Shown piece after piece: positions 46,085 to 59,565 of a stretch of DNA of 64,000 nt (positions are counted from its first letter, which is position 1; each line of letters begins with the position of its first letter). The notes below the pieces were generated by a model that searched no databases, was not told the origin of the DNA, and saw nothing but the letters and a program-made list of their open reading frames with translations. Source of the DNA: Cryptomeria japonica (lineage: Eukaryota > Streptophyta > Pinopsida > Cupressales > Cupressaceae); the NCBI RefSeq assembly GCF_030272615.1, contig NC_081406.1, forward strand, positions 236,259,922-236,323,921, written 5' to 3'. The position numbers and the translations under genes are program-made.

Positions 46085-48345
46085 CAAATGGCACTCTGGC
46101 CAGATGCCACTCCCCCACCACCCTCACCATCTCGCCGAGGAGGACCCATCACACCACCACTTCTCTAACCCCTCTGTGGCCACTCTGATCTCGCTCACCA
46201 CATCCAAGAAAAGCTCACCGCTCACTGGCTCCTCTCCACAAACCTACGACTCCCTGTCCCATCTCCATCGCCTCATCACCACCCCCTCCACCAATACCTT
46301 CTCTCCCTCCTACTCTCACTGCTCCATGTATCAGCAGACCCTGTGACACTCATAAAGCCTGCCCACCTCTGTGTCTCCTCTCTAACCGTCCTCCCCCACC
46401 TGCTCCACTACCAAATCCACCTCCCCCAACACCTCCACCCACTCCACCCCCAAATCTACTTCCACCTCCTCCTCCTCCTCCAAAACCTCTGCCACCTCTA
46501 CGTAATCTCCTCCTCTTCCCCTATCACGGTTCTATGTTATCCTCAAATGGTGGTATGGGCTCTACAAGATCTAAGATCTGTGAAATCAAATGAGTGACAT
46601 GATACTATGTATACTCCTCTATCACCACCGCATCTACAATCTTTGGCCTCATCTGCCATGGTCTTGCCTATAATGTCTAGAACTCCGGAAGGGCTTGATC
46701 ATAGAGAAAAACTGGCCCCCACTCAAATCTCTCCTGTACTACCCATGCATACTCCCTTGAACCCCTCAACATACTCTGCCTTGGCCAAAACTATCTCATG
46801 ACTCTCCCTGCCAATTGTTTGTCCACAATATGGGATGTGTGACCAATCAAAAATCAAGTCACATCTACATACGGTAAGGCCTCTCCATCATTCTCCCAAG
46901 GCTCACAATCAGTGTAAGGCCTTCATATGACCCTATCTAAGTCATCTAATGCCTACAGTCAAAACTTCAACTTCCCCAAATGGGGTTGGGTCATCAAACC
47001 TCCATACATTAATACATAGGGCTGATCTATTTCCCTAAACATCATACATAACGGTCACGTGAATGGCGAGTGCTCCCAAGCCTAGATGTGTAAAAAAGTG
47101 ATCCCTACACCTAGTGATCTACTCTCTCGATACACTACCTTGTGCAAATCCCTGTAGAGGTGCGCCAACACACATGGCCCCCATGCATAGTGGGTTCCCT
47201 CTGTAACCATCTTCTCTAATACTTGGCCCCACGCAACGGCCAATCCATGCGAACATCGATCAAGGAAAAGAAAACCCCTTGACGATATGTGATAGTACTT
47301 GATGGTAGTGGCTCATAGAGAGCTACTATGTCCTCACACACCATAGAGTCATCCTCAATATATATATCATCAAAAAATATCCTCTGTACGGCTTCTGTCC
47401 CCAGGTGGCTATCATACGTCACAAGCTACCCTCTAATGGGGATATACAGTATCCTCCATATGTCTTACAGTGTCAGAATCATCTCTCCCATCGCCAAATG
47501 AAAGGAGCATGTCTCATTGTGCCATCACTCGGCCAATGCTGTTAGTAATTCATGATTCGTTTGAATCATGGGTAGGTGCATCATATCATATAACTCAGTT
47601 GCACATATACAATCTATCTCCAACTCAGACAACTGCTCATGCAGCTTCTGTGTAGCAGGATGTCGCTCTCACATCTATAAGACAGGAAGATCCTCCTACA
47701 CATCAACAAATATCAGTTGTTTTGCTACAAACTTTCTTAAGTTTCAACCTAGACTATCAATGGATACGTTTTAATCAAGTATCTTTAGGTCTCAATAGGT
47801 AATCCATTATGACAATCCTAGACTACAACATGCATTTATCACAATGACCTAGTCTCAATAGGGCTGCTATGATTCACCGAAACAACCAATCAATCAATCA
47901 ACACAAGCATCACATGATATTTTATCTAACACTGGGGTATCTATCACAATCACGCCACTCTGCTGACAATAGCGCTACCAAAACTATACAATTATGCTAT
48001 TTGTTAGAAAAAGCACCACAACAACCACACAACAACGCTAGAACTACAAAAGTGCTACACCTATGGTACAAATGCGCTACACTAATAAAAGCGCTAAACC
48101 GACTATGCAAAAGGGCCATTGTGGCATCATAGTGCTACTTTATGGGACAAAAGCACTAAAACACAGGTCTAGCGCTATTGTCTTCCTTGAACTTTGACAC
48201 TTGAAAAAACATGCTAAAAATGCATCAAAAGAAAAATTAAAAAATTGCGTACCGACGGTCCATAGTTCTCTGGCCGCTGGTATCGATAGATTCGCTCTAG
48301 CTGGTGATCTTCTATAGGCATGACCATGATGAATGTTGCTCACTC
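46085..48345 (-). pseudogene. antisense plant-mobile-domain (PMD) gene, degraded
   Basis: On the minus strand an exon-like piece near 48330-48250 reads 'ERIYRYQRPENYGPS' and ends at a possible donor (gtacgc). After a gap, about 47680-47020 reads 'ERHPATQKLHEQLSELEID', then 'ALAE*WHNETCSFHLAMGEM' and 'LYIPIRG'. This is the W-x-x-E-T-x-x-F-H-L-x-x-G-E-M pattern of plant mobile domains, found in MAIN/MAIL1 proteins and in transposable elements. A TGG codon just before has become TGA. Further stops follow 'GEMILTL' and 'IPIRG'. The tail at about 46560-46380 is Gly-rich on this strand. It lies between Tat-like internal sequence and the 3' LTR, in the opposite direction, as expected for an extra antisense ORF of such an element. 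Confidence 0.65.
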
Positions 48346-48589
48346 CTTTGCCAAAGTTGACTATTAGAGCTCCAAACTGTCAGGGAGATAGGTGCAAATG
48401 AGACAGATTTACTCCTTCCCCTCAAATTATACACCCCCAAGACCTAACCCTTACTTTACCCCGCTCACCACCGTGGTCCCTGTAAACTTCACAAGCCTCT
48501 CATTTTTCTGTATTCACTCTGTCTTCTCCCATTCTTTCACCGTTATTTCTAATTTCTTTTATTCTACCTCCCCCTAGCTTCTTTCTCTT

Positions 48590-48745
48590 TTTCGAGAGAT
48601 CGCCCAGTTTTTTTGAAATTTTTCGGCCCATCTCTCGATGGGGCATACCACCCACTAAATTAACATTTCTGGGGCATATTTTTCATACCTATCCTTCTTT
48701 CTTTGAAATGGCGCGATAAACCATACTGTCTCAAAGAGGGGCAAA
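48590..48745 (+). mobile_element. Tat-like Gypsy 3' internal end and polypurine tract
   Basis: The stretch ends 'tcaaagaggggcaaa' immediately before TGCAGACACATAAATC. An 'aaagaggggca' tract before a TG(T/C)AGACAC LTR start is a familiar 3' junction of Tat-type Gypsy elements. The short reading 'HLSMGHTT' and nearby hydrophobic words lie in the plus frame. Confidence 0.6.
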
Positions 48746-50210
48746 TGCAGACACATAAATCTGTCCACTAATTAAACAAATGTTTAATATTTATTTGATA
48801 CACTAATATTCCTCTATTAATTAAAATCACATTTAATTAATTCGTTCAATCCCTAGTCTATTATTTTAATTAAACAAATTACATAAATTTATTTAAATTA
48901 AAATCCCTATCTATAACCTAGATATTAAATAAATCTAATTTATTTAATTTCCCTCATTCCTCTCATTTAAATAAATCAATATTTATTTAAAAAGCACAAA
49001 TCAAACTCCCCTTTTAAATAAATCTAAATTTATTAAAAAATCTCCCCCACTTGCAAAATCCTACAAATGCAAGCTGCAACCAAAAATTAAAATAAATCAA
49101 TTTTATTTTAATTAAATCGTATTTTGTCTCACCCACTTGCAAAATCCTACATGTCCCACTTGCCTCGTAAACCCCTTCTAGATTCTTCTAATCACTTCTA
49201 ATTTAGCCTAATTCATCTCCTAATTATTGTCACATTCCTAAGCAAAGAGAAGTCACTTATCAAAGCCTCCAAAGTCTTTGAAATGCACTAAATGCCTTAT
49301 GTCCTCAACAAGTTAACCCTCAAAATCTTCCAAACTATTTATGGCTCTTACATAACCATTAATGGTTAACTCAACTTTCCCACATGGTTAGAGGCTTTTC
49401 CTCTAACGCAACCCTCATTTAACACATGGGTCTCTTCAAGCATTTATTGCTTTGACCATGGTTATACCCATTAACTCTTGCACACGAGTTTATCTATTGG
49501 ATAAAAGTAATTACCCTTGGATAAAATATTTATTCACTAACTCAAGCCTAACCAAACCCTCCTAGGGTAACCTTCATGTCATCTCAAGCATTTAATGCTT
49601 CTTCCCTCTCCTCTCAAGCCATCTCATGATAACACTTGCCATCATGGGCTAAGGTTGAAAGCCCTCACATGGATCACAAACCCATCAATCCTAGCCCTCC
49701 ACAAGACCACTCAATATTGACCATCCATTGCCCTATTTCCCCTATAAATAGAGCTCTTATTCTTCATTTTAAGGATCAAGTCTTTTGTGCATCAGACTTA
49801 TAGTCATTTTACAAAGCATTAGGAAGCATTTTGCATTGTTATTATACTAAGATTCACATAGAAATTAATTAGGAGCTTTCTCAAAGAATCATTTACACTT
49901 GCATAAGCATTTGTTTTCATTTACAACCATCTTGAATCTTCATATGACATCCATGGATAGTGCTAAAAGCTAAGAGCTACACTCGTGTGGGACTTGGAGA
50001 GGAGAGGAACAAGGGAGGAACATCTATGAGCTTCTTTGGGAGCATTTTGTGGAGTCTTCTTTCTCTCTTTTGTTTATGTATGCTTCTTATTGTTTTCTTT
50101 ATATCTCTCTTGATATGCATCGTAAGGTTTTTGAGTTCATTCGTATTTGGTTTTGGTTGTAACTAATGTACTAACGTTTGAACTTGTGTTTGTTCCTTGT
50201 GCCCCTTTTT
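48746..50210 (+). mobile_element. Gypsy 3' LTR (family F)
   Basis: It starts TGCAGACACATAAATC after a polypurine tract. The U3 part is AT-rich with many 'ttaatta/atttaaat' words, then a strong TATA box at 49743. The right end lies somewhere near 50200 ('cgtgcatca'). No 5-bp duplication could be established because the element's left end is not identified. Confidence 0.6.
49743..49750 (+). promoter_or_regulatory. TATA box in LTR F
   Basis: TATAAATA in the context cccctataaatagagctc is a textbook plant TATA box. Transcription would start about 30 bp downstream, near 49775, inside the LTR. Confidence 0.7.
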
Positions 50211-51269
50211 TCGTGCATCAATACCAACCCTCGCATAGTTCGAGAGAGATAATAAATAAATACATTATTGACCTTCCTCCCTCCATTCGACCAATTGGAT
50301 AAAAGGGTAGGTAAATTTATAATAATTCCAATTAACCAAAAAATGGTAAAAAGACAATAATTAAATAATAGTTTACATACCTTATTATAATATATATTCA
50401 CAAATAATAATATTATTTATCCTCCCAATAAATAATAAATCACCTCATAAATTAAATAATTAACCATGGATAATAATATTAATTAATTAAAAAAACATTA
50501 ATAATAGAAAATCAAAAGATCATCATTAAAATAAATAAAATAAAATAAATATAAAATCCAATAATCAACATTCAAAAAAACTCAATTAAATTATAAATAA
50601 ATAAACAATAAATAACAATCATATTTACAATAAACAATAAATAATAATTAAACTTCAATTAAAAATAAACCAATTGTTAAATAAATTAAATCAATTAAAC
50701 ATTAATCAAATCAAAATAAATATCCAATAATTAAACAATCACACATCTCCAAATATAAATAAACATAGACTCACATCACCTTATGCCAACAAAGGAACAA
50801 TCACCAATCAAGTCTCTAACATCAACTGGCATTGTGGCGCAACTAACAAGGTACACAACTTAGACCTAGAGTGTGTGTGGGAAACTATGTCATCTTCGAC
50901 AACTTTCCATTGGGATAGAGACACGCTCAAGCCTGTGAAGCCAGGTGGAGTCAGTGTCTAGTACTTTCAAACCTACACCCAACACTAAACACAACATATG
51001 CATCATAATAATCAGACATGTGATGGAGAATTGGGACAACATATCATGCTCGCCATATAGTCCACATGAACAATGAACACATATAATCCATGAATCATAT
51101 AAACCCATGCATCATAGTGATACTACATACTAACATCCACAAGAACTATAAAATTTCATATGTCATATAGTATGTCTAACATCTCCAGTCATATAAAATT
51201 CCAAAGATGACGAGTCATATCAAATAACATAAATCCACGTAGAGTAACTATCATCATCAATACCATCTA
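50211..51269 (-). mobile_element. outer 4-kb-class Gypsy-type LTR, left part
   Basis: With 55702-55783 it forms one LTR antisense to the inner LTR at 51270. The end at 55783 (GGAGGGACACTACA) is the inverted form of the inner start TGTAGTGACCCTCC. The region 50400-50760 is extreme in AT content. It is truncated on the left, where LTR F ends. Confidence 0.5.
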
Positions 51270-54200
51270 TGTAGTGACCCTCCCTAACTCACCTTGTATT
51301 TTACGTATCAAAGGATTGTATTTCCCTAGCTTACTCTATCTTATGAAGATTTTATTATATTATTGTATGTACTAACCCTACTTTATGATGATGATTTTAT
51401 AAGACGTGTTTGTATTGGGTGATTGTCTTCATGAAAGGTACGATACCTTATCACTCATCATGAGCATGATAAGGTGTTGTGATTCTCTTTCACTTGCCTG
51501 TTACTATGATATTGTATATATGTTCTTTTTTGTTTATGGGTGGATAATGTTTATCCAATTAATTAATTAATCAATTAATTAATGGATATTTGATTTATTA
51601 TTATTGAATTTATTAATATTTAATTTATTAATTAATTGGTTTTATTCTGGATTTAAATTAATGTTATTTATTTAATTGATTTATTGACTACTGTTTTATT
51701 TAATTAATTTTATCCTTTTGATTTTATTTATTATGAATTGATTTATTTAATTTATTTTAGATATAGTTGTTAAGTTGATTTTGATTATTAATAATTATAA
51801 AGGTATAAAGCCCATTTCAATTTCTACACTCCTAAAAAGTAATAATATTATTATATTGCTTTTACTATGCATGAGAGGTGTAAAAATAAAATAAAGTTAA
51901 TCTTACCTACCCTCCTAATTGATTGGGTGAATTTGGAATAATAGGTAAGAAATATAATAAAATATTTTTACCTTGCATAGTTTGCCATGCATTTTTATTT
52001 ATTTTGAATTTCTGGATGGTTGTCGGGTTACCAGTGGGCAGTATTTTGATTAAAACTTTTGGGATTTTGGCTTGGATCTTGGTTTACATTTGGATTTTGG
52101 AAGCTTGGATTGGATTTGTGATCTCCAAGTTGGAGTTCTTCTTGTCTTCTTTGTGTCTTCCCATGGAAATGATATATTTTTTATTGTTGAATGGATGGGG
52201 AAAATAAATACATTATAGTTTAAATCCTTTGGAATCAAAATGAATGAAAGGGGGAATTTTGCAGATTTGCTCCTTATGTTTGAGTGAGATTCTTGAGTTG
52301 ATTTGTCTATGTAGTGAATGCTGGATAAATGCATATATGTATATACATTTTATGTGTGTTTGTATAATTTTCTTATTGGTATTTAAATGTTTATTTGGGT
52401 GTTATACTCCTTATGAACTCCTGGTTGTAATAGGGGTTATTTTTGCTATGTCTTGAGTGTTCTGTGACTATGTAATAACCCATGAAAGTCCATGTGACTA
52501 TCTATTTCATGTTTCAATATATTTTAATCATGTTTCAAGGGTGTTTGAGTGTATGGAGTTTCATGTGTTAAGTCCACTTGGTCTATGCAGAGTTAGAGCT
52601 ATCTCCCATGCACTTAGACTCCCAAAATGCAGATTTAGCCATTAGGATTGTGCACTGAGTTGCAAAATCATTCCTGTGAGTTACATTTGATGTGTAAACC
52701 ATGTTTACACCCTTTCTAATGCTTATCCAACCTCCTAGTAATGCCCTTGAGGTCCTTTTTTTTCTCCTCAATCAATCTGGGTAGTTACCTTACCTTCAAG
52801 ATCCTTCAAACTTGATATTTTGCATACTTTACCAAAAATGCCACCTAAACTACTAGAAAAACTACCATAATACCCAATAACCCTACCATAACATCTAGTA
52901 ATTCTAGTGTACATACCAGGAATGCCATAGTTCAAACCAAGAGAGTTGACAAACTAACCAAGAGAGCTAACCTTTAGACTGAGAAAGCTGACCTAGAAGA
53001 CCAAAATCTTGACCAATGGACTAGAAACATTGTGAAATGGACCAAAAATGCTATTCAATGTGCCAAAAATGTTACCCTACATACCGGGGGTGCTAACCTA
53101 CATAACAAGAGATCTGAAGTGGTTTGGAAGACCCAGAAAGGTCAATTTTAGTGTTGTAAAGTCCTAGTTTGGATTGTGTGATGTTCCCAAAGGAATGTGA
53201 AGTCTTTGTTGAGTAATTTCAAGTAATTCATTATATTATATGATGTTTCATGATGTATTTTGTGCTCTGGTAAGTGGGATCATGCCCTACCATTAAGGAG
53301 TTTCCTTATGCAAAAGTTGCTCTAGCAAGAGATTCTTGTCTTACTATTTGAGGATTGTTTCTATGACTCTAGTGGGATTTTTTTAACCTCACTATTGAGG
53401 ATTTATAGTAGTTTATTATGTGCTTATGTTTCATTTTCTTGCATTGGTATTATGCCTATGAGGCATTGGTGAAGGCCCTATACTTGTAGTGGTCCATATG
53501 TGTGCAGTATGTTCTCAGTGATGTTATGTGTTCTTGGTAGTCTTTTGTGAGCATTCTTTATGTATTGTTATGTCATTTTATGTGTTACCCTATGGCTTTG
53601 CATATGATTAGGGTGAGTGGGCATCCTTGTGATTACCGAGGTCATCTAAGTTAGCTTGCTTGGAACCTAGACCATCAGGGCACAATGGAAGTTCTCTTTT
53701 TTTGTAATTCAAAAACAATATTTAATAATTCATTGGGTTTGGTTTTCACCTAATAAGATAATTCTACTTGGTTGGGCCATATGAGATGGAAATTCAATCT
53801 CCCTTGTACTCACATAGGTTGAGATGGCTCCATAGGTCTGTTAAGGGATTGTTTTCACGCTTCTTTTGTGAGGGTAGCTTGTATGACTATTAGGAGTATG
53901 GGTTGCTCTTCCTTTTGAGGATAGCATACATGTCTACTATGGGTGCGTATTTACCTTCTTTATGAGGCTATCACGTAGGAGCGTGACTAGAAAGGATGGA
54001 CATATTCCCTTCTATATGAGGAAAACATGTGATGATACTCCATTCCTACATGTGACCATGTCCATATGCCATGATTTATCGTATGCCTCCGGAACAGTTT
54101 ATTGTTGATTTCAGCCTTGTGTTGTCATGTGATTATTTTTGGGTTGAGTTCCATGGTCATTAGGTGTCAACCTAGGTCTTAAGTGAGTGTTGGAACCCCA

Positions 54201-55701
54201 TGTCATCTCCTAGCATAGTGGGTGGTTCCTATATGGTTCCACATTGTTGGGTGGTTTGATGTCTTCTTCCATTGGATGTTGCATGCTTGGAATTGGATTT
54301 ATTTTATCTCTTCATGTGGATGTCTATTGGAACATAGTCTATGTAATTATGATTGTTATCATGCGGTATGCAACTCAAAAGGATGTAATTGTAAAGGAAT
54401 CCATGTAACCAATATCTTGGAATATGTGTAATGAGACTTGTAGAAGATTGATTTTGAAATGAGACATATAAGAAGATTGTTGTAAATGGATATTCATGAT
54501 GAATATAATTTCCAGCTAGCAGGAATTAAATGATTGCAATGATTGTGTATATCTTGTGGATGGTAGTGAATATAATAATGATCATGTATGCCTTGATTTG
54601 AAGGATGCTAATCCTTAGTGTTAGTTACTCTTTGGATATGAAAATGAATGAGTAGTTGTAGATTTGTATGGATTCAATGATTCTCTATTATGTGTTTGAG
54701 TTATGGAGTTGATTTCTATCCATTAGGGTTAATATTGTATTATGATGATTTGCTAAATGTAGATACCAAATATGTGGTCTTGTGATTTGTAATATCTTAT
54801 AATATGATGTTGGAAGGTTGTGACCTTGGAATGTATTAAGACAATTTTATTCCATGTGATCTATATTGTGGAAGTGTTAATTAGGAATGGGTTTGAGTTA
54901 GATTATTTATGTGTTAAGAAGGGTTATTGCTTACTGTTATGATTTGTGTATGAGCATGTGGTTAGTAATCTTGATGTGATGATATGTACCTTTAAGAAAT
55001 GATCTAGTTCCACTTATAGAGTTAGATATGTGGTTTCATTGAAAGTTAGATGATTCTTGTAAGAATGTGAATGAGAAGCATTTATAGTGTCATAAATGAT
55101 CTTAGAGATTGAAGTTGAATGGAAATTATAATAGTATGTTGTTGGCATCTCATATGGTATGTCTTAATAGATGCTATTACATATATATTAGATGGAAATG
55201 ATATAGGTATATTAGGTGGCATCATGCACCTATAATAGTTAAGCATTAATGTTATACTTCATTTACTTGTATATGTTAGTAATCCTATTGTTAGGCATTG
55301 TGAATCTTAGATTATGATCTAGTACAATCTTATGAAGGGATATACGTTTAGATTCGTAATTAATATAATGGATATGTAATGATGTGGATTTGGAATGTTT
55401 GAATTGGTGCTCTAAAATGAACTTAGTTTATAGGATTTCACTCTTACAAGTAGTGATGATGAGATACCCTACGGGAAAAGATGATATGATGTGTTATTCT
55501 TCTTGCATAGTTGTGTTATGATGTTTTATACTTTTTTGTAATTAGGAAATGATGTAATTTGTAATGATACATTTAGTAGATGATTTATTTAATATGCACT
55601 AGATGTATGTATTGTTTAATAGATGAGCATTAAAAAAAAAATTATCTCTATTTGCAGTTAGACTAGGTGTATTTCTCTAGGGTATTTTGGCAGGCATTAC
55701 A
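51270..55701 (+). mobile_element. 4-kb-class Gypsy-type LTR, 4.43 kb, probably solo
   Basis: It starts TGTAGTGACCCTCC and ends GGCAGGCATTACA. The flanking 5-mers are atcta (51265-51269) and atcaa (55702-55706), one mismatch apart. Both termini match, inverted, the solo LTR at 8004-17481. There is no coding region. Open frames inside (for example 51923-52207) have no recognisable domain. Confidence 0.6.
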
Positions 55702-55783
55702 ATCAAAGATAGTAATAAAGTCATAAATAACCATATGAGCATCAATATGTAAATCAAAATGAAAGTCTAGGAGGGACACTACA
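55702..55783 (-). mobile_element. outer LTR terminus (82 bp)
   Basis: Ends GGGACACTACA. Read on the minus strand it begins TGTAGTGTCCCTCC, like the start of the inner LTR. Confidence 0.55.
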
Positions 55784-56908
55784 TAATAGTAGACAGTCAG
55801 GTTACCCAGGGTCTAGATTGTAAGAATATCTCATTGGGAGTTTATCTTGTAATAAAGTGATACCTTAATTAATTAATTCTTGAATGGTTGTGTAGTAGTA
55901 AATCATCTTAATAAGACAATAAATGGACATGGTGGCCCCAATGCCTTTCCCAAGGGTGGTAATAAGGGATAGGATTGGGAAGGCCTAGGTGACCTAGCCT
56001 CTTGGGTAAGCTAGTCTCCCTCACTCCTTCAAGGTTTAGATAGCTCTGCATGAGCATCTTGGAGTCGGGATAGGTTCCCAAGTTCCCATTATGATTGCAT
56101 GCAATGACATTATTTTCCCTACATGTAGGTCCTAGCACCTTGAGTTTTGATTTGACATGTTGCCTCTAGAGGTCTTGAGCTATGTCTTTCTCTTTCAGTT
56201 ACCTTTGCTATGTGGTCTTGATTATATCCTTTGGTTGTTAGGTTTCAGCCTAGATATAGAGTGTGTGTGGGATCTTGTGACATCTCTTAGCACGGGGGGT
56301 GGTTCCTTATGGTTCCACATGGTCAGGTGGTTTGATGCCTTTTTCCATTGGGATGTTCTTCATTGGATGCTCCTATGAGTGGATGTGGATTCTTATCTCT
56401 TCAGCTATGGATGGTTACTTGTACTAGATTGATGTATATGATTTATATGGCATATGTGTGTAGAATTCATGATGTAGTTGTATTTGTAGTTGAGAGCTAT
56501 ACTCTTTGATGTAAAAAGGTTGATGTATATGTAATGGTAGATTATTTATTAGGTCATGATCATAGTACTTGTAAGAGAACATATAGATGTATCTTGTGAT
56601 ATCTTGGATATTGATTCATTGGTGGAAAAAATATAATTGATTCTATGTAAGTACATATTGTGATATGTGAATTTTTATGGTGGTCAAGAATGGATTAGGA
56701 ATGTGGTAGATAATATTAGAAAAGATGATGTTATTGAATAATGGATTAGGTATTAGGAACATATGTATTGGTCCTCTTAAAATGAATCTTAAGGGGTCAA
56801 ATGGTATTTGCATTACTAATAATGGAATCATGATAGGCTAGTGAGGTATCTCATGTATCCATGTAAACAAAAATGATAGTTGAGTTAGAATAATTTGTAT
56901 TATGACAT
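55784..56908 (+). mobile_element. further 4-kb-class LTR fragment
   Basis: The block at about 56240-56370 ('tcagcctagatatagag', 'ggtggttccttatggttccaca') matches 54165-54280 of the inner LTR in the same orientation. It looks like a third member of the family into which the outer LTR inserted. It is cut on the right by LTR D. Confidence 0.5.
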
Positions 56909-57336
56909 TGTTAGTCCTAACCGGTGCTAAGAGGGGAGGGGTGAATCAACACTTGATCAAATTTTCATAATTCAACTTTTAACTTAAATCTGCATTCATC
57001 TAGTATTCAACAATATACTTAATCACTAAAGTAAAATATGCAAGCATAAAGAGTTGACAATGACACCAAGAAGAAATCTCGTGGAAACCCAAATGGGAGA
57101 AAACCATGGTGTGAGTAGGAACTCAGAAAATTTGTACTCTTCTGAAGTACGCCCGGTGAGGAGCCATCCTTGTTACGAGATTACAAAGACACTGTTAGGT
57201 GCCACCTGGTTAAGGGATTTTCTTCAAGGCTAGTTATTTCCTTTACCCTGTTAAAGGTAGCATGGTTAAAGGACTTAACAACATCAATTACGATGTCACC
57301 CGATTAAGGGATTTTACAAAAGGGACCTGCTAAAGT
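56909..57336 (-). mobile_element. copia LTR D, 3' part, split by element E
   Basis: On the minus strand the sequence ends ...GGTTAGGACTAACA, preceded by the C-rich 'cacccctcccctctt' string, and it contains the 'ccatggttttctcccatttgggtttccacgag' U5 block. It is cut at 57337 by the family E element. Confidence 0.6.
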
Positions 57337-58397
57337 TGTAGGTCCTGGGGACAACTGAGAGGTGGGGGGGGTGAATCAGTTGTCTAATAAATTCAAACCA
57401 AAATCTTATTTACCAACTTAATGCTTAGTATCGGTAAGATAGTTAAGTATGTCGGTAAACAGTGTTAATAGAAAATTGCTATACTGGTAAGAATTACTGC
57501 ATGAAACATAAACATAAAGTCATCCACAACACATGACACAAATATTTGTACGTGGAAACCCTGTAAGGGGAAAAACCATGGTGGGAAACCTTACCCACAA
57601 TCAGCTGATACTACTGCAGATAGTAAGTGTACAAAGAGGGGTCTGCACATGCAGAAAGGCCAACAGCCTAGAGCTCACTGCTCAATCATAGATGGGAGTC
57701 ACGCTGACTATAGTTGGATGGTTAAATCCAATGAGAATGTACTGCATAAAATAGCATCTTCATATGCTAGATTCAGTACCAGTGTAATGCTGATATGCTT
57801 CTACAAAAACCTAACTTCACCTTCAAATGATGTCTTCATGTATATCTCTGCTTGATCTCACATATACCTTTCCTTAAATCTATTTCACATTCCACACTTG
57901 ATCTTACAAATAAGATCTTACATTTATACCATATCCTAAGACCAATTTTAGTAGGTTGGCTCTACAAGATATTACAATAAAAACATTTTACAAATAATAC
58001 AATATCTGATGCAATAACTGATTGAACATGTTGGCTTAATGTATTTACAACAATAATAAATCATCTCCATAGTGTGCCATGCTGATCTAGAAAAGATAAA
58101 CCTGTCGGTGTAACCCTAGATAACCTAGACCTATTTGCCAATAAAAGCAAATATGCAAATGAGAATATACCAATGATTATTACTTTAAAGAAAAGTGTCC
58201 GCATGATGTCTTCGACATTACCAGGTGTCTTCCATGTCAATGCAGGTACCGGTGAACATTATATCCTACCAGTTAACCATATACCGATGACTGTTTTGAA
58301 TAGTTTATTGATTGTTGGTGAATGTTGCTAGATCTCCAAAGTAGGTGAATTTAGCAAGTGTTGACATCAATGACAAAACCATACCAAAATACCAACA
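57337..58397 (-). repeat. element E 3' LTR
   Basis: Plus-strand ends are TGTAGGTCCTGG and ATACCAACA, 1061 bp. On the minus strand it starts TGTTGGTATTTTGG right after the polypurine tract. A copy lies at 62945-64000. Confidence 0.9.
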
Positions 58398-58412
58398 ATC
58401 TCCCCCTTTGGC
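58398..58412 (-). promoter_or_regulatory. element E polypurine tract
   Basis: On the minus strand 'gccaaagggggagat' lies directly before the 3' LTR, the expected place for plus-strand priming. Confidence 0.85.
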
Positions 58413-58788
58413 ATTGATGGCAACACAAGATGGAAAAACCATCAAAGTGCCAAAACAGAAATGCCAAGTACAGAAACTAATTCTCCCCCTGGGAGTACTA
58501 TGTGTTTATACCAAACTCTCATACCAATCTCTCCTCAATGTTTTATCTCTCCCTAATGTTTTTCCATATATCTCTACCCCTTTGATATCAAATGCCAAAG
58601 TCACAAAAGGTCAAGTTCATACAAAATACCAACCAATTCAATATACCAACTACTCCCCCTGAGAAGTAGCTTCCTCATCAAATATCGGAATAGAAGTTTT
58701 GTCCATTTAATTCTGTCGATTGATGACAATCATCAACTGTCCAAGTCTCTACCAGTGGAGGTAAGACTCCGAGCTGATCTCTAAGATA

Positions 58789-59300
58789 CTAAAACATTTC
58801 CTTAGGCAAAGGTTTTGTGAAAATATCTGCAAGTTGTTCTTTAGTATTCACATAAACTAGTTTTATCTCCTTTTCTTCAACTTTTTCCCTTAGAAAATTT
58901 AGTTTGATAGAAACATGTTTTGTTTTAGAATGTAATACTGGATTCTTAGATATATCAATTGCTGTAGTGTTATCACAATATATAGTAATAGGTTCCTTGC
59001 ATTGTACCTTTATGTCTTTCAAAATTTGCTTAAGCCAAAGTACCTATGTATAGTTTGTTGCTGCTGCAACATATTCTGATTCTGCTATTGTTAAAGATGT
59101 ACAACTCTATTTCTTACTTAACCAAGAAACTAATCTCTTTCCAAGAAAGAATGCTCCTCCAGTGGTGCTTTTTCTATCATCCACATCTCCTGCCTAATTT
59201 GCATCTGTGTATGCATATAAATCAAAATTTTCATCTTTAGGATACCATAATCCAAGATTTGTTGTGCCTTGTAAGTACCGAAAAATCCTGTTTACTGCTA
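58789..59300 (-). other. element E RNase H region
   Basis: Contains 'YAYTDAN', then past a stop 'AGDVDDRKSTTGGAFFLG', 'ESEYVAAA', 'IYCDNTTAIDISKN', 'SKTKHVSIKLNFLREKV' and the terminal 'QLADIFTKPLPKEMF'. These are standard copia RNase H blocks with the catalytic D, E and D visible. Confidence 0.85.
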
Positions 59301-59565
59301 ATTCATGATTTTCCCTAGGATTAGTCTGAAATCTAGAAACTATACATACTGCATTCATAATATCAGGTCTGGCTTGTGTCAAATACAGTAAACCTCCTAT
59401 CATAGATTTGTATCTAGTAGGATTGACAGGTGTAGATTCATCACTTTGAGATAATTTGTCATTTGTAGTCATAGGTGTGCTTACTGATTTAGAGTTTTCC
59501 ATCACAAATTTCTTAAGTAGTTCTTTCAAGTACTTAGATTGACTTAAAAATATGCCTTTATCAGT

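Noticed and set aside
46085-46600. Plus-strand ORFs rich in Pro/Leu/Thr
   Set aside because: They are the complement of the Gly-rich tail of the antisense PMD reading and have no recognisable product.
52050-52334. A 94-residue ORF pair on both strands
   Set aside because: It lies inside a noncoding LTR, lacks any motif and the two strands mirror each other.
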